Assembly: GCF_005952805.1 (NCBI RefSeq)
Contig: NZ_CP040709.1
Span: 3,224,001-3,288,000, forward strand
Direction: 5' to 3'
Length of the DNA stretch: 64,000 bases
DNA from: Inhella inkyongensis
GTDB lineage: Bacteria; Pseudomonadota; Gammaproteobacteria; Burkholderiales; Burkholderiaceae_C
Program-made: the position numbers and the translations under genes
The notes under the pieces: model-generated
The model's database searches: none
Seen by the model: only the letters and a program-made list of their open reading frames with translations
Told to the model about the DNA's origin: nothing
Shown: positions 50,510-59,138 of the stretch, one piece after another
Layout of the letters: the number at the start of each line of letters is the position of its first letter
Numbering within the stretch: the stretch's first letter is position 1

Positions 50510-52000
50510 TCAACCGAGATAGCGCGCCCGCAGATGAGCCTGGAAGTGGGCCGGGTTCAAGACCTCGCCGCTGGCGCGCTGCACCAGCTCCGGCGTTTCC
50601 CAACGCGAACCCTGGCTCCAGACCTTGGCCTCCAGCCAGTCGAACACCGGCTGCAGCTCGCCACGGGCGATGCCGGCGTCCAGGCCCGGGATCTCCTTGC
50701 GCATGGTGGCAAACCACTGGGCCGCATACATCGCGCCCAGGGTGTAGCAGGGGAAGTAGCCGATCAAGCCTTCCGGCCAGTGCACATCCTGCATGCAACC
50801 GTTGCGGTAATTGCCCTCGGTGTTGATGCCCAGCAGTTCCTGCATCTTGGCGTTCCACAGCGCCGGGATGTCCTCGCACTCGATCTCGCCCTCGACCAGG
50901 GCGCGCTCGATCTCATAGCGCAGGATCACATGGCAGGGATAGGTCACCTCGTCGGCGTCCACGCGGATGAAGCCGGGCTTCACGCGCGTGAGCAGCTTGT
51001 GCAGGTTCTCCGGCTCCCAGGCCGGCTGGGCGCCCAGGTGCTTCATCAGCAAGGGCGAGAGTTGCTGCGCGAAACCGGGATGGCTGCCCAGCTGCATCTC
51101 AAAGCTCAGCGACTGGCTTTCGTGCAGGCCCATGGAGCGCGCATTGGCGATCGGCAGGCCCAGCCACTCGCGCGGCAGACGCTGCTCGTAGCGGCCGTGG
51201 CCGGTCTCGTGGATCACGCCCATCAGCGCCGGCAGCGCGTCGTCCTCGCTGTAGCGGGTGGTCATGCGCACGTCCTCGGGCACGCCGCCGCAGAACGGGT
51301 GGGCCGACTCATCCAGGCGCCCGGCCTCGAAGTCGAAGCTCATCAGCTTCATGGCCGCCAGGCCCAGCTCGCGCTGTGCAGCCTTGGGGAAGGGGCCGAC
51401 CGGCTGGATCACCGTCTCGTTCGCCTGGCGTGCGCGCACGCCCTGAATCAGACCCGGCAACCATTGGCGCAGATCGCCGAACACGCGGTCGATCTCGGCG
51501 CTGCGCATGCCCGGCTCGTACTGGTCCAGCAGGGCGTCGTACTTGGACAGGCCAGTGGCCTGGCTCAGATAGCCGGCGGCCTCGCGCGTCAGCGCCACCA
51601 CCTCTTTCAGATTGGGCAGATGCCCCACCCAGTCATTGGCCTTGCGCTGCTCGCGCCAGGCATGGCCCGAGCGCGAGGCGGCCAGGCTCTGCTTCTCCAC
51701 CAGGGCCTGAGGCAGCGCATTGCTGGCGCGCCAAGTGCGCTGCATCTCGCGCAGCGAGGCACGCTCGAAGTCAGCCAGCGGCTCGGCCGCCGCCCGCTCC
51801 AGCAGACCCTTCAGCTCCGGCGCCGTGGCCAGCTCATGCAGCAGCCCGCCCATCTCGGCCATGGCCGCGGCGCGTGCCTCATTACCCTTGGCCGGCATGA
51901 AACTCTGCTGGTCCCAAGACGCGATGGATTGCAAATGCCCCAGGCGGTGCAGGCGCTGGTAGCGGCGGGCGAGGTCGGCGTAGGCGGTCGAGGTGTTCAT
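50510..52000 (-). CDS. carboxypeptidase M32 (Taq-type)
   Basis: 496 residues from ATG 52000, chosen for GGGAGA five bases upstream rather than the ATG at 52012. The zinc motif is GVIHETGHGRYEQ (HExxH), followed by GLPIANARSMGLHESQSLSFE with the third ligand Glu, and MQDVHWPEGLIGYFPCYTLGAMYAAQ, the conserved M32 C-terminal block. A cytoplasmic metallocarboxypeptidase that trims C-terminal residues. Confidence 0.95.
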   Translation of the reverse strand: MNTSTAYADLARRYQRLHRLGHLQSIASWDQQSFMPAKGNEARAAAMAEMGGLLHELATAPELKGLLERAAAEPLADFERASLREMQRTWRASNALPQALVEKQSLAASRSGHAWREQRKANDWVGHLPNLKEVVALTREAAGYLSQATGLSKYDALLDQYEPGMRSAEIDRVFGDLRQWLPGLIQGVRARQANETVIQPVGPFPKAAQRELGLAAMKLMSFDFEAGRLDESAHPFCGGVPEDVRMTTRYSEDDALPALMGVIHETGHGRYEQRLPREWLGLPIANARSMGLHESQSLSFEMQLGSHPGFAQQLSPLLMKHLGAQPAWEPENLHKLLTRVKPGFIRVDADEVTYPCHVILRYEIERALVEGEIECEDIPALWNAKMQELLGINTEGNYRNGCMQDVHWPEGLIGYFPCYTLGAMYAAQWFATMRKEIPGLDAGIARGELQPVFDWLEAKVWSQGSRWETPELVQRASGEVLNPAHFQAHLRARYLG

Positions 52001-52011
52001 CAAATCTCCCA

Positions 52012-52512
52012 TCAAGAAGGGGCGAATTCTCCAGGCCACAGCCAAAGCAGGGCGGAAGTCATCAGCAAATAGCGCAGGAATTTGCCCACGGCCATATAGG
52101 CCAGGCAGGGCCAGAAGGGCAGGCGCAACCAGCCCGCCACCGCGCAAAGCGGGTCACCCACCAGGGGCAACCAAGAGAGCACGCAGGTCTTGGCGCCGAA
52201 GCGCTGCATCAACTGCAGCAAGCGCGGGTTGGCCGGCGCGTGCTGGCGCCAACTCTCATAGCCCCGCTCGGCCGCCCAGCCCATGCCCCAGCTGATGCCC
52301 CCACCCAGGGTGTTGCCGACCGTGGCCACCAGGATGGCGGGCCAGAACAGGCTCATGTCGCTCTTGATCAGCGCGAATACGGCAGGCTCCGAACCCATGG
52401 GCAAGAGCGTGGCCGAGATCAGCGCAACGAGGAAGACGGCCGGCAGCCCGACGGCGGGGAGGGCCAGCCAGGCGAGCAGGGCAGTGAGTTGGGTGAGGAG
52501 CCAGGATTCCAT
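52012..52512 (-). CDS. YqaA-family membrane protein (DedA/SNARE-associated type)
   Basis: 166 residues with three to four helices. FLVALISATLLPMGSEPAVFALI, VGNTLGGGISWGMGW and FGAKTCVLSWLPLVGDPLCAVAGWLRLPFWPCL are YqaA signatures, the last holding the G-D-P re-entrant segment. Function unknown; possibly lipid-related transport by analogy with DedA. Its stop is 11 bp upstream of the M32 start, so it is probably co-transcribed. Confidence 0.88.
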   Translation of the reverse strand: MESWLLTQLTALLAWLALPAVGLPAVFLVALISATLLPMGSEPAVFALIKSDMSLFWPAILVATVGNTLGGGISWGMGWAAERGYESWRQHAPANPRLLQLMQRFGAKTCVLSWLPLVGDPLCAVAGWLRLPFWPCLAYMAVGKFLRYLLMTSALLWLWPGEFAPS

Positions 52513-52618
52513 TGGGGGCGGATTCTGGGGCTGTCAGAGCCAGGACGATGTGCATGCATCGGCATCAGGAACACGGCACAACAACAGTCACCCAGCTAGA
52601 CCACCATTTCCGAAGGCC

Positions 52619-52897
52619 CTAAAGAAACACTGCAGCCGCAGCGGCACTTAAAGACGCAAAGCGTTCGACCAGAGTCTTGGACCCGCGATCCTGCTGATAC
52701 GTCTCGTACCCATCGGGCGTTTCAATCAAGTACCGACCGTCGTAAGTGTTGGGCTCGAAGTGATACCAGTCTGAGGGGTGCGCGCCAGCTCTGAGTGCAT
52801 CGAACACCTCTCGCGTCTCGAAGAGCTCAAGCAGGCGTGACGCATCGCCACCAAGGCGCGAAGCCACAAATTCATCCAGGGCGCGAATACCTGTCAT
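52619..52897 (-). CDS. small hypothetical protein
   Basis: 92 residues, rich in Asp, Glu, Tyr and Ala. No signal peptide or membrane helix. GAHPSDWYHFEPNTYDGRYLIETPDGYETYQQDRGS has a plausible folded-domain composition with repeated Y-x-x-Y spacing. I do not recognise a family; small immunity-like proteins can look similar, but no toxin gene is nearby. The frame is consistent with GC-rich third positions. Confidence 0.5.
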   Translation of the reverse strand: MTGIRALDEFVASRLGGDASRLLELFETREVFDALRAGAHPSDWYHFEPNTYDGRYLIETPDGYETYQQDRGSKTLVERFASLSAAAAAVFL

Positions 52898-52944
52898 GTC
52901 CAGGAGGCTATCTCAGAGTAGGACCCTCCGGCCGATCACAGAGC

Positions 52945-52967
52945 CCGCCGGGATTTCGGCCCGGCGG
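52945..52967. repeat. hairpin bordering the large repeat element
   Basis: CCGCCGGG pairs with CCCGGCGG around a 7-nt loop, five bases before the outer hairpin of the 460-bp element. Confidence 0.45.
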
Positions 52968-52971
52968 CCGA

Positions 52972-53434
52972 CCTACTTTCTTCGCTTCGCCGAAGAAAGT
53001 AGGCAAAGAAGGGCGACCCCGATGCCGGCGCCCCTTGGCTGCGCCAAGGGGTTCCCTGCGGTGCGCGAAGAGCAGACCCCGGCGCGGAACGCACTCCGTT
53101 CGCTTTGCTCACTGCGCTTGAACGGCCGCGCCGAGTCAGTGCTTGAAGCGCGCTGCGCGCGCGGGTCTGCACTTCTGTGCTCCTCGGCTTGGCATAGGGG
53201 ACCCCGGGAAACGGAGCAGCAGCGCAAGGGCTTGGGGGAGCGCGCGCAGCGCGCCACAACAACATACTCGGCGCGGCCGTTCAAACGCAGTGAGCGCAGC
53301 GAACGGAGTGCGTTCCGCGCCGCCCCCAAGCCCTGAGCACCGCAGGGCACCGATCGCTGCAGGCGAGCGGCGCCGGCATCGGGGGTCGCCTTTCTCTTTC
53401 CCCCTTTCTCTTTGGCGAAGCAAAGAGAAAGGGG
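52972..53434. repeat. 460-bp symmetric inverted-repeat element, gene-free
   Basis: The whole 683-bp gap between 52897 and 53581 has no credible gene. Its core is symmetric about 53202. The outermost parts are hairpins (52972-52984 with 52991-53003, 13 bp, loop CTTCGC; 53401-53414 with 53421-53434, 14 bp, loop GCGAAG). Next come about 20-bp arms (53013-53032 with 53369-53389), then 56-bp arms (53081-53136 with 53266-53321) matching at 53 of 56 positions. Open frames on both strands encode Arg/Ser/Ala-rich noise. No transposase is present. A further 7-bp hairpin lies at 53441-53459. Confidence 0.75.
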
Positions 53435-53548
53435 TCGGGTGCAGGGGTGAAGCCCCTGCGGGCTCTCCCGCAAAGAACAGCAGTCACACAGAAGGCAAAA
53501 GCGCACACCCCACCCCCGGGCGATCCCGTCCGCAAAAACCCCACCCGC

Positions 53549-53554
53549 TACACT
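53549..53554 (+). promoter_or_regulatory. candidate -10 box before dusB
   Basis: TACACT, 27 bp before the GTG start, downstream of the repeat element. No convincing -35 hexamer was found. Confidence 0.3.
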
Positions 53555-53580
53555 CTTGCCCTTTTTTTAAGCAAACCGCC

Positions 53581-54621
53581 GTGCTCTCCACCCCCCTCAC
53601 CCTTGGCCCTCACGAGCTGCCCAACCGGCTCTTCGTGGCGCCCATGGCCGGGGTGACGGACCGGCCGTTTCGCAAGCTGTGCAAGCGCCTGGGCGCCGGC
53701 CATGCGGTGAGCGAAATGGTCACCAGTCAAAAGGCGCTGTGGAACAGCCTGAAGACCAGCCGGCGTGCCGACCACACCGGCGAGACAGCCCCGATTGCGG
53801 TGCAAATTGCCGGCGTGGACCCGCAATCGATGGCCGAGGCCACGCGCTACAACATCGAGCGCGGCGCACAGATCATCGACATCAATATGGGCTGCCCAGC
53901 CAAGAAGGTCTGCACCAAATGGGCCGGTTCGGCCCTGATGCAGGACGAGGCGCTGGCGCTGTCCATCATCGAGGCCGTGGTGGCGGCGGCCGGCGAGGTG
54001 CCGGTGAGCTTGAAGATGCGCACGGGTTGGTGCCAGGCGCAGAAGAACGCGCTGTCGCTGGCGCGTAAGGCCGAGGCCGCGGGCATTCGGCTGCTAACCA
54101 TCCACGGCCGCACGCGCGAGCAGGGCTATGGGGGCGAGGCCGAGTACGAGACCATCGCCGCCGTCAAGCGCGCGCTCGCCATCCCCGTGGTGGCCAATGG
54201 CGACATCGACACACCCGAAAAGGCCCTGGCCGTGCTGCAAGCCACCGGCGCCGACGCGCTGATGATCGGCCGCGCGGCCCAGGGCAGGCCCTGGATCTTT
54301 GGCGACATCCTGCACTTCATGACCACGGGCAAGCACCGCGCCGCGCCGCGCGTGGCCGAGGTGCAGGATTGGTTGCTCGAGCATCTGGACGAGCACTACG
54401 GCCTCTACGGTGAATTCACCGGCACGCGCAGCGCGCGCAAGCACATCGGCTGGACGCTCAAGACCTTGCCCGATGGCGAAACCCTGCGCCAGCAGATGAA
54501 CGCGCTGGAGAGCAGCGCGGCTCAGCAGGACTGGCTGCGTGAGACCTTTGCGCGCCTGGGTCAGCGTTTTGAGCGCTGGCCGGCTGCCAACGACGAACCC
54601 CAACAGGCGCAATGCGCTTGA
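53581..54621 (+). CDS. dusB: tRNA-dihydrouridine synthase DusB
   Basis: 346 residues from GTG 53581. [31 protein letters not shown] is the FMN-binding start, [22 protein letters not shown] contains the catalytic Cys segment, and [17 protein letters not shown] and [21 protein letters not shown] are the C-terminal FMN contacts. It reduces uridine to dihydrouridine in tRNA D-loops. The dusB-fis pairing, here with fis starting just after or inside its end, is the classic proteobacterial arrangement and supports DusB over DusA/C. Confidence 0.93.
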   Translation: MLSTPLTLGPHELPNRLFVAPMAGVTDRPFRKLCKRLGAGHAVSEMVTSQKALWNSLKTSRRADHTGETAPIAVQIAGVDPQSMAEATRYNIERGAQIIDINMGCPAKKVCTKWAGSALMQDEALALSIIEAVVAAAGEVPVSLKMRTGWCQAQKNALSLARKAEAAGIRLLTIHGRTREQGYGGEAEYETIAAVKRALAIPVVANGDIDTPEKALAVLQATGADALMIGRAAQGRPWIFGDILHFMTTGKHRAAPRVAEVQDWLLEHLDEHYGLYGEFTGTRSARKHIGWTLKTLPDGETLRQQMNALESSAAQQDWLRETFARLGQRFERWPAANDEPQQAQCA

Positions 54622-54644
54622 ACAAGAAGAAGAGAACGGGACCC

Positions 54645-54878
54645 ATGGACATCAAACCGCTCGACGCCTGTGTGCGCGAGAACCTCGAAGCCTATTTCCG
54701 CGACCTGGACGGCGAGACCCCGCATTCGCTGCACGAGATGGTGGTCAAGCTGGTGGAAAAGCCGCTGCTGGAAGTGGTGATGGCGCGTTGCGAAGGCAAC
54801 CAGAGCCGCGCCGCCGACTGGCTGGGCATCAACCGCAACACCCTGCGTCGCAAATTAACGGATCATGGATTGCTCTAA
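54645..54878 (+). CDS. fis: Fis-family DNA-binding protein
   Basis: 77 residues from ATG 54645; an ATG at 54612 would add 11 basic residues and overlap dus[63 protein letters not shown] is the Fis core with its C-terminal helix-turn-helix ([21 protein letters not shown] split as helix, turn, recognition helix). It is a nucleoid-associated protein that bends DNA. Co-transcribed with dusB. Confidence 0.93.
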   Translation: MDIKPLDACVRENLEAYFRDLDGETPHSLHEMVVKLVEKPLLEVVMARCEGNQSRAADWLGINRNTLRRKLTDHGLL

Positions 54879-55006
54879 CCCCCCCGAAGCGCTTCGCGCC
54901 TCCCCCCCAGGGGGGCGCCGCCAGCGGCCTGGCAAAGCCAGTTCCACGGCGGCCCCTTGAACGAATTCAGATCCGCGCCCCTTTTCTCCACTTCATCCAT
55001 ACCGCC

Positions 55007-56581
55007 ATGGCCCTCACCGCCCTGCTCTCGGTCTCCGACAAGACCGGCATCCTCGAATTCGCCCAAGCCCTGCACCGCCTGGGCTGCAAGCTGCTCTCCA
55101 CCGGCGGCACCGCCAAGCTGCTGATGGAAAACGGCCTGCCCGTGACCGAGGTGGCCGAACACACCGGCTTCCCCGAGATGATGGACGGCAGGGTCAAGAC
55201 CCTGCACCCCAAGATCCACGGCGGTCTGCTGGCGCGCAGCGATGTGCCCGAGCATGTGGCGGCCATGAATCAGCACGGCATCACCCGCATCGACATCCTG
55301 GCGGTGAACCTCTACCCCTTCGAGGCCACCGTGGCGAAGGCGGGCTGCACGCTAGAGGACGCGATCGAGAACATCGACATCGGCGGCCCGGCCATGGTGC
55401 GCAGCGCAGCCAAAAACTGGAAGGATGTGGCGGTGCTGACCGACGCCGCCCAGTACGCCGGCGTGCTGGCCGAACTGCAGGCTGGCGGCATTTCCGCCAG
55501 CACGCGCTTCCAGCTCAGCGTGGCCGCCTTCAACCGCATCGCCCAATACGACGCCGCCATCAGCAACTACCTGAGCAGCGTACAAAGCGACGGCAGCCTG
55601 GCCCCCTACCCCGGCCAGATGAACAGCTGCTTCGTCAAGGTGCAAGACCTGCGCTATGGCGAGAACAGCCACCAGAGCGCCGCGCTTTATCGCGACCTCT
55701 TCCCCGCGCCGGGCTCGCTGGTCACGGGCAAGCAGCTGCAGGGCAAGGAGCTGAGCTACAACAACATCGCCGACGCCGACGCCGCCTGGGAGTGTGTGAA
55801 GAGCTTCACGGCCCCTGCCTGCGTGATCGTCAAGCACGCCAACCCCTGTGGCGTGGCCGTGGCCACCAGCCCCGCCGAGGCCTATGCCAAGGCCTTCAAA
55901 ACCGACCCCACCAGCGCCTTCGGCGGCATCATTGCCTTCAACCGCGAGGTGGACGGCGCAGCGGCCGAGTTGGTGAGCAAGCAGTTTGTGGAAGTGTTGA
56001 TGGCCCCCAGCTTCAGCGCCGAGGCCCTGGCCGTGTTCAAGAGCAAAGTGAACGTGCGCCTGCTGCAGATCGACCTCCCCCCGGGCGGCGACACCGCCTG
56101 GCTGCAGGGCCGCAACGCCGGCGACAGCAAGCGCGTCGGCTCGGGCCTGTTGCTGCAGAGCGCCGACAACCACTTCCTCAAGCGCGAGGATCTGAAGGTC
56201 GTCACCACGCTCAAGCCGACCGAGCAGCAGATCGACGACCTGATGTTTGCCTGGAACGTGGCCCAGTACGTGAAGAGCAATGCCATCGTCTTCTGCGGCG
56301 GCGGCATGACCCTGGGCGTGGGCGCCGGCCAGATGAGCCGCGTCGACTCCACCAAGATCGCCGCCATCAAGGCCGCCAACGCCGGCCTGGAACTGAAGGG
56401 CTCGGTGGTCGCCAGCGACGCCTTCTTCCCCTTCCGCGACGGCCTGGACGTGCTGGCCGACGCCGGTGCGAGCTGCGTGATCCAGCCGGGCGGCTCGATG
56501 CGCGACGAGGAAGTGATTGCCGCCGCCAACGAACGCGGCGTGGCCATGGTCTTCACCGGCATCCGCCACTTCCGGCACTGA
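55007..56581 (+). CDS. purH: bifunctional AICAR transformylase/IMP cyclohydrolase PurH
   Basis: 524 residues, normal for PurH. The N-terminal IMP cyclohydrolase domain starts [17 protein letters not shown] with [11 protein letters not shown] and [28 protein letters not shown]. The C-terminal AICAR formyltransferase domain has [28 protein letters not shown] (Lys-His pair) and [17 protein letters not shown]. It performs the last two steps of purine synthesis. Followed by a run of hairpins. Confidence 0.97.
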   Translation: MALTALLSVSDKTGILEFAQALHRLGCKLLSTGGTAKLLMENGLPVTEVAEHTGFPEMMDGRVKTLHPKIHGGLLARSDVPEHVAAMNQHGITRIDILAVNLYPFEATVAKAGCTLEDAIENIDIGGPAMVRSAAKNWKDVAVLTDAAQYAGVLAELQAGGISASTRFQLSVAAFNRIAQYDAAISNYLSSVQSDGSLAPYPGQMNSCFVKVQDLRYGENSHQSAALYRDLFPAPGSLVTGKQLQGKELSYNNIADADAAWECVKSFTAPACVIVKHANPCGVAVATSPAEAYAKAFKTDPTSAFGGIIAFNREVDGAAAELVSKQFVEVLMAPSFSAEALAVFKSKVNVRLLQIDLPPGGDTAWLQGRNAGDSKRVGSGLLLQSADNHFLKREDLKVVTTLKPTEQQIDDLMFAWNVAQYVKSNAIVFCGGGMTLGVGAGQMSRVDSTKIAAIKAANAGLELKGSVVASDAFFPFRDGLDVLADAGASCVIQPGGSMRDEEVIAAANERGVAMVFTGIRHFRH

Positions 56582-56593
56582 GGATGGAGCGAG

Positions 56594-56651
56594 AAGGGTC
56601 CTGAGGACCCTTCGACCCCATCCGAAGGACACCGGCCATCTCGTGGCCGGT
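56594..56651. repeat. two-hairpin palindromic element, copy A, after purH
   Basis: Hairpin 1 AAGGGTCC-TGA-GGACCCTT (56594-56612), an 18-bp spacer ending CCGAAGGAC, and hairpin 2 ACCGGCCA-TCTCG-TGGCCGGT (56631-56651). The same loop TGA and spacer core occur in the element at 44220-44278. It may act as a purH transcript end. Confidence 0.6.
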
Positions 56652-56680
56652 GGCATGAGAGCGGAGCGAGAAGGGGCCTG

Positions 56681-56696
56681 GGCTGGCGCGCCAGCC
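56681..56696. repeat. 16-bp perfect palindrome after purH
   Basis: GGCTGGCGCGCCAGCC, preceded by GGAGCGAGAAGGGGCC at 56663-56678, which echoes GGAGCGAGAAGGGTCC just before copy A's first loop (56586-56601). Confidence 0.5.
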
Positions 56697-56794
56697 GACC
56701 AGCGGGCTCAGCCACTGCCCTAAAAGGCATTGGCCAGCCTGATCAATCAGAAGGAGGCGGCGACACTGCGCCACCTTGGCCGCAAGCCCTCGCC

Positions 56795-57301
56795 ATGCAA
56801 AGCTTTCACGACACCCACCCAGCGCCCCTGCAGACGATTCCGGCGGCCCTGGAGGCCGACCGCCCGACCCAAGCCCAAACCGGCATGCGCCTGATGGGCG
56901 TGTTGCTTGGCCTTTTGTTTGCATGCCTGCACGGCATGGTGTTGCTCAACCAGGGCCTGATCGAAGGCACCCTGGTGCTGGAGCGAGCGCAGCTTGAGTG
57001 GCTACGCCCCTGGCACTGGCTTTGGTTCAGTCTGGCCCTACTCGGCTGGTTGGGTCTGCTGGGCATCGTGCGCCAGTCTTTTCGGGGTGAACCTGAAACC
57101 CAAAACCCCGGGCTGCGCTGGCTGGTCCTGGCTGGTCTGCTGAGCTGTGTGGCAGCACTGATGCCCTGGTGGATGGCACCTGATGCGGCGACACGCTCGG
57201 CCCTGGGGCCCTGGACTTCTGCGCTCTGGCTTTGCCTGCCCCTGCCCTTCTGGCTCGGTTGGCGGCTGCGCGTGGCCGAGTTGGAGCGCAGCGCCCGCTG
57301 A
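56795..57301 (+). CDS. four-helix membrane protein of unknown family
   Basis: 168 residues. Hydrophobic helices at LMGVLLGLLFACLHGMVLL, WLWFSLALLGWLGLLGIV, WLVLAGLLSCVAALMPWWM and ALWLCLPLPFWLGWRLRV. The N-terminal 30 residues are polar. No recognisable domain. It stands between the purH repeats and the PEP-CTERM gene. Confidence 0.65.
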   Translation: MQSFHDTHPAPLQTIPAALEADRPTQAQTGMRLMGVLLGLLFACLHGMVLLNQGLIEGTLVLERAQLEWLRPWHWLWFSLALLGWLGLLGIVRQSFRGEPETQNPGLRWLVLAGLLSCVAALMPWWMAPDAATRSALGPWTSALWLCLPLPFWLGWRLRVAELERSAR

Positions 57302-57399
57302 CGCAATTGGATACGGCTGCGGCCCGGCAAGCACGGCGTCCTGCGGCAGGATTTGGGCCCTTCCCCTCAAACCCTGCCCTTTGCATGAGGACTCCCGTG

Positions 57400-57975
57400 A
57401 TGCGAACTTCCCTCACCACCCTCGTCCTGCTTGGTGCCCTGGCACTGGCCGCACCGGCCACCTGGGCGGCCCCCGTCGATTTGGATCTGACCAGCGGCAT
57501 CGACAGCACGGAGCGGGGAGCACCCGTCGGCTTTGACACTTACCGCGAAGACGGCTTCTTGCTGCGCATGGACCGCAACGGCGACCACATCGACCGTGGC
57601 TTCATCGGCGACATGGGTTTTCACAATGGCCCATCCAACCCAGATGACATCAGCTGGACCCTGAGCTTCAGCGGCGGCACGTTCAGTTTGTTGGGCGTCG
57701 ATGTGGCGGGCTTCACCAGCAACGGCGCCTCCTTCACGATGACAGGCTCGAATGGGCACAGCGTGTCGGTGGGCAGCGCGGGCCTGGTGAATCTGAGCGG
57801 CTTCAACGGTGTGAGCTTTGTGCGCTTTGACATCGACCAGGACGGCGGCATCCAGGCCGTCGGTCTGAATGGCTTGCGCGTGGACAACGCACCACGCAAC
57901 GCCGTGCCGCTGCCGGGCAGTCTGGCTCTGGCAGGCCTGGGCCTGGTGGCGGTCGGCCTGCGTCGCCGTCGCTAA
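57400..57975 (+). CDS. PEP-CTERM sorting-domain protein
   Basis: 191 residues from ATG 57400 (GAGGA eight bases before; an ATG at 57385 is also in frame). A signal peptide (LTTLVLLGALALAAPATWA) and a C-terminal sorting signal, VPLPGSLALAGLGLVAVGLRRRR: a PxPG-type motif, hydrophobic helix and Arg cluster. It would be processed by an exosortase, implying an exosortase system elsewhere in the genome. The middle part is a beta-rich extracellular domain with FSGGTFSLLGVDVAGFTSNG. Function unknown. Confidence 0.87.
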   Translation: MRTSLTTLVLLGALALAAPATWAAPVDLDLTSGIDSTERGAPVGFDTYREDGFLLRMDRNGDHIDRGFIGDMGFHNGPSNPDDISWTLSFSGGTFSLLGVDVAGFTSNGASFTMTGSNGHSVSVGSAGLVNLSGFNGVSFVRFDIDQDGGIQAVGLNGLRVDNAPRNAVPLPGSLALAGLGLVAVGLRRRR

Positions 57976-57984
57976 GTCGGCCCG

Positions 57985-59031
57985 CTAGAACAGCGCGTCC
58001 ACACAGCGCAGCAACTCGTGCCCCGGCGGCACGCAGCGGCTGCGCCCCGCCACCTGACTGAGCGGCACACGCACACAGCGGTCGCCCTGCAAGGCGATGG
58101 TGTGGCCATAGTCGCCATCGAGGACCGCCTGGGCCGCCGCCACGCCAAAGCGCGTGGAGAGCACGCGGTCAAAGGAGCTGGGCGCACCGCCCCGCTGTAG
58201 GTGACCCAGCAGGGTGGCCCGCACTTCGATATCGCCCAGCCGCTCACCCAGTTCATGGGCGAGAGCCTGGCCCACTCCTGAGAGGCGCAGCACGCCGCCC
58301 GGCAAATGCTGCCAATGCGGCGCGCCATCGGCCAGAGCAGCCCCTTCGGCCACGCAGACCAACGCATAGCCTTGAGCGGACACCCGCTCGCGCAGACGCT
58401 CCAGCAAGGGTTCCAGCGCAAAGGGCTGCTCGGGAATCAGGATGGCATCGGCCCCGCCGGCCAGCCCTCCCTCCAGCGCAATCCAGCCGGCATGGCGGCC
58501 CATGGTCTCCACCACCATCACGCGGCCATGGCTGCGCGCGGTGGTCTTCAAGCGCGTCAGCGCATCGGCCACCACGGCCACCGCGCTGTCAAAGCCAAAA
58601 CTGCGCTCGTTCTGGGCAATGTCGTTGTCGATGGTCTTGGGCACACCGAGCACCGGCACGCCCATGCGCGCGAAGCGCTCGGCCAGGGTCAGGGTGCCGT
58701 CGCCGCCGATGGTCACCAGGGCATCCAGACGCTGTGCCTTGGCGTGCGCCAGGGCCTGCTCGCTGCAGTCGCGGCCCTGCCAGTTGAAGGGGTCGGCGCG
58801 GTTGTGCGTGCCCAGCACGGTGCCGCCCTCGTCCAGCAGGTCGCGCACCGCCGCCTCGTCGAGCGGCCGAAAGCGCCCCTCGATCAGCCCCAAAAAGCCG
58901 CGCTCCACCCCCACCACCTCGGTGCGGTCGTCGGCGCGCCGCAGCGCCAGCGTCACGGCGCGGATCACCGCATTCAGGCCCGGGCAGTCGCCCCCACCGG
59001 TCAATACGCCCACTCGCATTCGCTTCTCCAT
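57985..59031 (-). CDS. 6-phosphofructokinase (PfkA family, group III-like)
   Basis: 348 residues. LTGGGDCPGLNAVIRA, TIGGDGTLTLAERFARMGVPVLGVPKTIDNDIAQNERSFGFDSA, VETMGRHAGWIALEGGLAGGADAILIPEQP and LLGHLQRGGAPSSFDRVL are the PFK blocks. The GGDG glycine fits ATP use, while the Lys in PKTIDND is seen in the non-allosteric/PPi-type lineage, so phosphoryl donor should be regarded as unproven. ATG 59031 is used; an internal ATG four codons later is possible. Confidence 0.9.
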   Translation of the reverse strand: MEKRMRVGVLTGGGDCPGLNAVIRAVTLALRRADDRTEVVGVERGFLGLIEGRFRPLDEAAVRDLLDEGGTVLGTHNRADPFNWQGRDCSEQALAHAKAQRLDALVTIGGDGTLTLAERFARMGVPVLGVPKTIDNDIAQNERSFGFDSAVAVVADALTRLKTTARSHGRVMVVETMGRHAGWIALEGGLAGGADAILIPEQPFALEPLLERLRERVSAQGYALVCVAEGAALADGAPHWQHLPGGVLRLSGVGQALAHELGERLGDIEVRATLLGHLQRGGAPSSFDRVLSTRFGVAAAQAVLDGDYGHTIALQGDRCVRVPLSQVAGRSRCVPPGHELLRCVDALF

Positions 59032-59138
59032 CTAGATGGCCCACTCTAAGGGAGGGCAATTCCGCCCCGTTTGATGCAGCGCAGGGCGCTAGCCTGTCAT
59101 CCTTGCAGCCCCACGCCAAAAGCCTCCTGCGGCACGCC

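Noticed and set aside
52973..53506. Hypothetical proteins in the 53-kb repeat (both strands)
   Set aside because: They arise from palindromic arms, so similar Arg/Ser-rich peptides appear on both strands; typical spurious calls.
53143..53580. Coding sequence continuous with dusB upstream of GTG 53581
   Set aside because: The frame is open but crosses the inverted-repeat element and encodes Arg/Ser/Ala noise; DusB proteins begin near [19 protein letters not shown].
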